A DNA stretch of 64,000 nucleotides from Pyrenophora tritici-repentis (Eukaryota; Ascomycota; Dothideomycetes; Pleosporales; Pleosporaceae), in contig NC_089391.1 of the NCBI RefSeq assembly GCF_003171515.1, positions 3,038,001-3,102,000 of the forward strand, given 5' to 3'. This document shows, piece after piece, positions 57,168-64,000 of this stretch. Numbering within the stretch: position 1 is the stretch's first letter; every line of letters begins with the position of its first letter. The notes beneath the pieces are model-generated. The model saw only the letters and a program-made list of their open reading frames with translations, was not told the DNA's origin and did not search any database. Position numbers and translations under genes: made by a program.

Positions 57168-57374
57168 TTACCATATCTTCGTGATGCCAAACTTGTTGAG
57201 GAGGCTCGCAAAGATCTTCTGCAGCACCTCAAGGTTGGTAAAATGCTCTGCAATCGTGGTGACATGTAGAGGGGTTGCCCCAGGGAGGCGCCTTTTGGTG
57301 CATGGACCGAGTTGGCGCCTTACTTGCTCTGGACATCCCACCTCAATGATTCTTAATATACGCGAGCTCGCCAT
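57168..57374 (-). pseudogene. Fragment resembling an ankyrin-repeat protein
   Basis: The minus-strand frame contains RLPGATPLHVTTIAEHFTNL followed by EVLQKIFASLLNKFG. The G-A-T-P-L-H core with a following helix pair is the classic ankyrin repeat. Only one repeat is visible, the surrounding frames are broken, and no start or splice context is evident, so I treat it as a relic. Confidence 0.4.
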
Positions 57375-58722
57375 TGAGCACGTGACAGCTACTCTCTCAC
57401 CCCAACATAGAGAATGACTGAGAGTCTCACCGAAGACAACGACTCAACACCATGACGAGCCCCTCTTATCGCGATGAAAGCCAGCGCAAGGACTAGGAAG
57501 CTGCGCGCTCCCTTATAGACTCCCATACTGTTGGCCAGAGGAGTAATAGGTGGCGATGAAGAGCAACGGCACCCGGACAACATGCGCACCTCCCAGGCGG
57601 CTTCCTACAGCACGGTTAGCAACTTACCTGCATATATACTGCATGCTGGGACCCGGAAACCAACAAACACAAAGGCGCGACAAAGGCATGATAATGAGCT
57701 TCGGCCTTATATTTATAGCTACATGCTACATGCGATATGTAGCCTGGCGGCCTCGAAGATACCATGAGCCCTGCAGCTCAACGCCACAGGGGCTGGTCTT
57801 CCGCTCTGGGATCCCATACACCTACGTTTGGATTAATATCATGGCCAAGTAAAACTTTCAATGTCTCTTACCTTCATCTCCACCATCCGTTCACCACCCC
57901 GGCCCCACCCTGCCTTCCACGATCATCTTCCTACATACCCGGATACTGTCAATGTCAGTCAGTCAACAATACAATACATGGGAGTCAGGATACATACGCT
58001 GCTAGTCGGTGCTCCCGTGCGTCTCGGCCTGTACATCCTGGCAAGACAGGCGGTGGCAGCGGACCTTGTGCACATGGGGGTGCGCACTGCTCTCTATTCG
58101 AGCTTGATAGGGAAGTATGGAGGCAGATTCGGACTCCCAGCAGGACATGCGTTTGGCAGAACCAAACATCAACATGGACTACCTTGAAGCCTGTCACCAT
58201 GACTGACGACAATGCCTATGCAACATCATTGCTGATATGCAATCCTCGGACACCATCATGCTATCGCGGACTCACGATTCCGAAGTAGACGTCAAATCCT
58301 CTGTGCCTCTTTGTCATCCACCGCTTGCGGTCGAGACAAATGCTGAGAGTGAGGCGATAGATCATTCGGACTCGTGCTTCTTTCTTCCCTTCCCGTCTCT
58401 TCATTGTGTACACCAGCTCACGACCTTCACAGGCTGGGCAGCACGTTCCCCTCTCATTTCAGGCGACCCTTAGCACCCTTACTGTCAAGCCTCACCGCAC
58501 CATGCAAAAGTCAAGCAGCTGCGTGCTTCAGTCTAGGGAGCCTCGGGCCTATGCATCTGTTTGGGAGGCTCGTGTGGTGCTACGTGATGTTGGTGAGGGC
58601 TGCTGGATGGAGAGGGTTCTGTCTGTGGTAGGTAGGTCGTGTTGGGGGTGAGCTGATCAGGTAGGATGGTAATATTCTGTCATGACTCTTCTCGATTCTG
58701 TCTCTTGACAACCGATCCCGGG
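57375..58722. other. Gene-poor stretch, no gene seen
   Basis: Overlapping open frames on both strands without family signatures. No clear repeats before the array that begins at 58723. Confidence 0.4.
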
Positions 58723-59030
58723 CATCTCGACACATCCCTAGCCATGGTCATGGCTTCTTCCTCGCATCTTCTCATGAATATCGTCGAACATCTCGACATC
58801 CCTAGGCAATGCCTTCTTCATCTCATCTCTTCATGAACACCATCGGACATCTCGACATCCATAAGTTAGTCGCAGTCGTGGCTTCTTCATCTAATCTCAT
58901 TATAAGCACCTTCGGACATCTCGACATCCCTAGCCGCGGTCATGGCTCTTGCATCTTATCTCTGGCAGACCACGGTGTACATCTCGACACATCCTTAGTC
59001 GATCTTATCGCTTTTTCATTCCATCTCGAC
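58723..59030. repeat. Diverged tandem repeat, about five units of 59-69 bp
   Basis: The core CATCTCGACATCCCTAG recurs at about 58723, 58789, 58848, 58917 and 58980, each followed by a GTCATGGCTTCTTCATCTCA-like segment with substitutions and small indels. The spacing is 66, 59, 69 and 63 bp, not a multiple of three throughout, which argues against a conserved coding repeat. Confidence 0.85.
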
Positions 59031-59584
59031 TGCGACCTTATGACCCATGCCTTCTCATTGCGACACCGGTTGTCCGTGCTAGGCGAAGATATCTGGATCG
59101 TGTCTTCGCACCTGTGATGCGCGGAAGCTGCCATCTTCAGAGCCATTGTCTTTACCGACGAGAGTCGATGTTTTCGCACGTGCTTGAGTAACACATGCTC
59201 AGTCGAGCAAGAGACAACGCGCGATGCTGGTGGGGCCAGGGGTGCCTGCTGTGTTGGGGTGCAGGTGCCGCCACAGCACCTTCCAAGCCTCCACTCGACC
59301 ACCCACCTTGAGCTGTCAGCCACGCTACACAGCAGAGGCATCCCAAATCTATGCCTAGAGGCAGAAAGGTGTTGTTCGTGTTTGTGGTGCCGGACTGTCG
59401 CCTTTGCGCGCAAGTGACCCTAAACAGCATGAAATCCTGTTTACAGGCTTGAACAAGCGAGGCATCCTAAGGCGTGTCTGCAGCTGTGCAAGACGGGTCC
59501 ATGGTCAGTCTGCTTGCTTTGTTCATGTGAGGCTTCGTTCCCTCTCTCGGTCTGCGTCTTCTTACCTTCTCGCTTCGAACTTCT
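59031..59584. other. Gene-poor stretch, no gene seen
   Basis: A minus-strand open frame (58940-59413) overlaps the repeat field and has no family signature. Confidence 0.4.
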
Positions 59585-60066
59585 CAAAAGCTTAGTCCAT
59601 TTTTTCTTTTCTTTTCCCTTTTCTCCCTTATCCCAAATGCATGTTCTGTTTTCCTTTATTCCCAGGTACTCTCTCCTTCCTTTCTTGGTAGTTGTCGTTT
59701 TTCTTTTTTTCTTTTTCTCTGGGGTGTTCGTCTTTCCATTTTTTCTGTTCCTTTCTTTTTCTCTGTGAGCCTAATAGCCAAGCATGCAAGCATGCATAAT
59801 GCATTTTCCCGTTGTTCCTCGTTTTTTCTGGCTTTTCCTTTTCATTGTGAGCCTTGGTGCGTGTTTTGCTGCTGTATAATTAACTTTTTTTTTCTCATTT
59901 TCCGATTTTCTCCCTGAGCCTGTGCCTGATAGTCAGGCTAAAACATAAATCCCGTATCTTCGTCTTTTTTTCTTGGTTTAACCTTTTCTTTGTAAGCCTT
60001 GCAGCATCCTATCTGCACGTTCTGTCATTTCTGTCTTTTTCCTTTTTTCTCCGTGAGCCTGTGCCC
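59585..60066. repeat. Pyrimidine tract field with recurring TTTCTCYGTGAGCCT motif
   Basis: Long T/C runs (plus strand) are punctuated by TTTTCTCTGTGAGCCTAAT, ATTGTGAGCCTTGG, TCTCCCTGAGCCTGTGCC, TTTGTAAGCCTTGCAG and TTTCTCCGTGAGCCTGTGCC at roughly 59757, 59845, 59910, 59985 and 60044. The block is a diverged tandem array with a period of about 60-90 bp. Confidence 0.7.
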
Positions 60067-61769
60067 CTAACCAAGATCAGGGTATGATGGTGGTATCCTC
60101 GGGGTGATGCTCCGAGCTGGCCCTCATTACTGTCTAAACGTCCGATGAAGCTGCGTAGATGTGCTTGGCATCTTCTGGCCAATTGCCGCCACTTTCGCAA
60201 GAACAGAGCTTGTGTCTTAGGGAAGGCAGGACTTGTGAGGGCATGCAGCCTGCGATCCTGTCGATGAGGTACGGTCGGTCGTGCGATATCGGTCGGGTTC
60301 GATGTCCTGGCTTCTTGTCAGTCCAAGTCGCTTTACGTGGTACACAAGCTACCTACCTGCATGCTTGATGCCAACACAGCCAATCCTCGGAGCAGCCTCA
60401 GAAGGCCATGATACGTTCAGCATGGCTGGAGAAGACTGCTGTACTGCTGCTAGATCTTCTGGTGTCTCTAATATGAGGCCACCAAGCCAAGACGTTGCAG
60501 ACCGAAACAATGCTGCCTGCGCACTACACTGTGCCTAGTATCACCTCTGCCAGAACAAAAGACGTGCTATCGAACGCCTGTTTCCGTCTTTCATTAAGCT
60601 TGACATGCTATCTGGAACTTGGTCTTCTCGGCATTGCCGCAGGCAGTAGGAGATTGATAGGATCTGGCGCCATTGGAGTTCGGTGACGAGAGCAAAGACG
60701 CTGCTTGAGGGGTGACCAACTGCAAGCTTTGCACCAGAAGGAGACAGTTGTGAATGTTCCCCGCCTTCGTTTCGGACGTCCTGTTTGCTGACTGTGTTGG
60801 TCAATGGATGTCCACATGTACGCCACCAGTAGCAAACGGGAATGGCGTGTCTAAAGGTGTTACGTGGCGAGTAGGAGGTCTCGGAGGTATATGACGCGCG
60901 CGCGGTTATAGTGTCTCAGCCGTTCCTTTACGTGACTGCGCTGGTAGTCATGGCTGCTATCCACAGCCAGCGTTGCCGCCGGTTATCGAAGAAATGACAT
61001 GAGCCTCAGGCCATGCGAAGTGTCTCCATACACCCTGCTACACCTCCTTGGCCGCCATGTATACTGTCGTTTTGGCCGTGGTAGGTGATGATGTCATAGA
61101 GATCCTGCAGACATGGTGGGGTTGTAGGTGTACAGGCTTGCGTTCCGGACGCTTCGTGGGTAAGGAGGGGATTAGAACTATCTTCTCTCATGCTAAACAG
61201 ACAGATGTCAGCCTAGGTTCCCCTTCAAGGATGCTTTATAGGCATCTGTTCTTAAAGGACATTGAGGCTAAATTGCCTGCCGATGCGCTGCTAGTCAGCA
61301 CTTCTGTCAAGCCGACTCTTTTTAATCGACAGGAGCAGCTCATCGTGTGCGCAAGGGGAATATAACTTACAGAAAGAATGTTGCAAAGAAAGATGCAACT
61401 TTGCTAGAACGGCTTTGCCGCTACAGATATTACTGCAGTTACCAGAGAGCTCGCTGTAGTGTGCGTCTTTAAGCGCTGCGATCTGCACGCCGACGATGCT
61501 TACTACAAGAAATTGCCTGAGACTTTGACAACACCTAGATAGCACTGATACACGCAAAGTGATGTTTCTCCTGGTGTTGCTTGCCGTCGCCACGTTCGTC
61601 GAGGAGGATATTTCGTCATGCGCTTTCACTAGCGTCGGCCTCTGCGCAAGCAATCTTGACGCCACCAACGCCTATTCTGCCTATTGAAGGAGTGCTCCAG
61701 ACACTTAGATTGGAGGAATCCGGAGTAAGCGATGGGTTTCTTCTGTTTTGAGTACCAACGTCGGCTCAA
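60067..61769. other. Gene-poor stretch, no gene seen
   Basis: An open plus-strand frame at 61048-61365 has no recognisable family. Nothing else is supported. Confidence 0.4.
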
Positions 61770-62570
61770 AAGAAGCTGAAGACTTACAGTTCAAGGTCCA
61801 AGGTCAGCCTTAATCTGCGACGACTTCTGCACCGCCTGTCTCGATGCAAGGAAAGCCAACCTGAATATCTGAGGAATGCTTTGAGTAATCGATCCGAAGC
61901 TATATCCAGTTGGGGGGGGTGTCGGTCAGCGTTGGGTGACGGCCAAAGTGCAAAAACAAGCCTGACGTAGCGTTGAAGCTGCAGCACTGCCATCTTGATC
62001 TTGATGCCAGTAAGCTAGGTCTAACCATTGTATAAGTGTCCTGAGCACGTTTACTTAGGCTGAATTGAGCTGGGAATGATGTTGTTCGACATGAGGCAGT
62101 GGTGAAGGTGTAAATGTAGCCGGAGGATAGTGTTGAAGCTGTAACACTTCCGCCTTGATCTGCAGCGGCACCTAGCTGCCAATATCGACGCCGTCATGCC
62201 CTGACTATCGCAAAGATATGAAGATTAGTATCCTTCGAGTTATAATAATGTAGGACTGATTTCCTTCAGCACTGGGTAGTAACGAAGGCGTAAGTGAAGG
62301 TAGAGACTGCGAAGGTAGGGACTGACTTGAAACTACAATATCTCCTCCGCCTTGACTGCGGTAGTCTCCGTATTTTCAAGCTTGATGCTGATAAGCCCTA
62401 CCTATTCCAGAATTTTTTGCGTAGTTCTCTTGAGTTGCAATAGTCTGAAGAGTAATGTTTCTCGTCTTAGGGTGGTAGCAGGGAGGTAAGTAAAGCTAGA
62501 GTTGAAGCTCTAAAACCCCGCCTTGACCTATGCCGGCCTCTGCAGCGATCGCTTCCAAGTCCGAATGAAG
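61770..62570. repeat. Diverged tandem repeat, four to five units of 160-200 bp
   Basis: Units are recognised by a GTTGAAGCT... core followed by CCGCCTTGATCTG-like sequence, at about 61972, 62132, 62326 and 62500, with a weaker copy near 61770. Each core is preceded by a GGTGAAGGTGTAAGTGTAGC-like segment. Spacing is 160, 194 and 174 bp. Confidence 0.75.
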
Positions 62571-64000
62571 CTCTTCTGCTAATTTAAGTCGTTCTCAGAG
62601 TAACCTCTGGCTTTATCAATTAAAGACAGCGTGGAGTTGTATGTGTTGTTCGAGATGCTGATCGGGTGAAGGCGGAGTCGCAGAGGATACTCAAGATAGC
62701 GAGTTTAAAGCACCTTTACCTGTGCCACACCATGCGCATGCTTAGGACAGAAATTCTCAAAAATCTTTGTCCGCCATCTGAAGTCAGCATACCATGAGGA
62801 TGCTTAAAGACAGCGAGTTTAGTGATGCCTTCTCTGACCTTGTACCAGAGATAGTCGTCCACCTTTATTGCCATTTGTTGTATACCCAAGCCGAACCCCT
62901 ATGCAATCCACAACCTGGCTCCCTCTACCCAGATATCTCTAAGCCTGGTCCCTTTCTTCTAGTCGTTGTCTGCCGCAGGCTCGGGTTTCGTGTAGGAATG
63001 AGGACGGTAACGTTACGTGATCACTGGACTGGGCCCGCCGATGCGCCACAGTTGAGTTCGTGCTGAGGGGGATAGGTTCAATCTGTAATCCTCAGATTCC
63101 AGTCGACAATCCTAAAGGTTTAATTGTTAGCCCAGTGCCTTTGAATGCTTTAAATCGTTGACATACCTTCTGTAAACCAAGCCATGACGGCGCTCGTGTA
63201 GACAATAGCCCTGAGCAGTTCTCAAAACACAAGGCGTATTCCTTGATATCTTTCGCTACTGAAAGTGCGAGTAGGGCTCTATGATCCATTGGCGCAGATG
63301 CAAATGTATACTTTATCGCAGAAAAAGGTCTGCCGTCCACTGGAGCCATGTGGACAAGCTTTCGGAAGATCTTTCCGGTGCTCTTCGATTACTGACGTAC
63401 CTTCCTGTTGTAAGGCAGCTAGCCTGGATATTCATTTGGCCGCCTATCTTTTTTTGATGGGGCCTGGTTTGCAAAGGGCCTTGTGCTTGTGTTTGCGCTT
63501 TTCATTGCCGTCGCAACGCCAGATCCACTGCGTAAGTGATAATTCTATCGGCCCCTCCAGCACGTCTCTGAATATGTTGCAAGATGCTGAGAGAGCTTCA
63601 CCTCTAGTGTCGCATGGAGTGAGCTACTATGTAGCATGGCGCGCTGATGTCGTAGCGACTTGGCTCGTACCAAGGTGCTGTGGTGTAGTCAGAGACCATT
63701 TTGTATAGCCGTGGCAAGGTTCTAAAGGCGGACAAGGTTGCGGGCAACCGTAGGGGAGGGTTGTTTCCGCTATGATGTCGGGGGTTTGCAGCGGTGTTCA
63801 TGGTTGGCGTCATGGAGAGGAGCTGGCGAAAGTATCACCTTCACAAGAAGCTCCCGAGCATCAGTGAGCCCCGCGAATGATTTCGCCCACAAAATGAGCC
63901 AATAAATCAGAACTAAGAAGTTAATTAGGCAGCGTAGCTTGAATGCGACTTGGTGTAAGTACCTAGGTAGTCCGATACAATGCAGAGAAAAGCTGCCTAT
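62571..64000. other. Gene-poor stretch to the right edge, no gene seen
   Basis: An open plus-strand frame at 63265-63708 and others overlap it without any family signature. No RNA gene recognised. Confidence 0.4.

Noticed and set aside
58940..59413. A 157-residue minus-strand frame next to the repeat array
   Set aside because: It overlaps the tandem repeat, has no family signature, and units of non-multiple-of-three length argue against coding.
1..64000. tRNA genes, rRNA genes and CRISPR arrays
   Set aside because: No GGTTCGANNCC-type B box with a matching acceptor stem was noticed, there is no rRNA-like sequence, and the direct repeats present are tandem without spacers. A covariance-model scan would be needed to exclude tRNAs fully.

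Overview
The window is nuclear DNA of a filamentous ascomycete, most likely a Dothideomycete of the Pleosporales type. Genes are split by short GT-AG introns, mostly 45-80 bp. Both strands carry monocistronic housekeeping genes that can be spliced by eye into full-length fungal proteins, and these alternate with gene-poor, repeat-rich stretches. All gene models were built by hand from reading frames, splice signals and remembered family motifs. No database search was run.

0-27 kb is a conserved, gene-dense block. From left to right it holds: the first exon of a secreted AA9 polysaccharide monooxygenase running off the left edge; an uncharacterised coiled-coil protein; a SAP30-like Sin3/HDAC subunit; mitochondrial DnaJ (Mdj1 type); the ESCRT-associated protein Bro1; a Nudix hydrolase broken by two G-run frameshifts; a secreted lysozyme-like/GH23-like protein; the catalytic queuine tRNA-ribosyltransferase, with a 10-bp microexon; a decayed protein-kinase gene; an FAD monooxygenase with a G-run frameshift near its C-terminus; a secreted M28 aminopeptidase; a CAX-type cation/proton exchanger; and ribosomal protein eS17.

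27-36 kb is an accessory island. It carries a 128-bp hAT-like MITE with an 8-bp target duplication, an uncharacterised protein gene, decayed fragments apparently related to that gene (an exact 90-nt tandem), several layers of diverged tandem duplications, and one small intact gene for a protein with two membrane segments and a coiled coil.

36-47 kb returns to conserved genes: a DUF1774-type membrane protein, a Hos3-type histone deacetylase, a beta-adaptin, and EMC4. The last two are divergent and share a 413-bp promoter region.

47-56 kb holds more lineage-specific genes: an acidic unknown protein, two truncated kinase-like reading frames, a calcineurin-like phosphoesterase that has lost most metal ligands, and a secreted class II-type haem peroxidase. 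From 56 to 64 kb I find no intact gene. There is an ankyrin-like relic and three diverged tandem-repeat fields, which look like an old, decayed accessory region.

The most notable items are the predicted inactive phosphoesterase, the microexon that encodes the catalytic DSGG of the tRNA transglycosylase, the hAT-like MITE, the kinase relic with RIP-like C-to-T/G-to-A changes, and three single-G homopolymer frameshifts within 7 kb.
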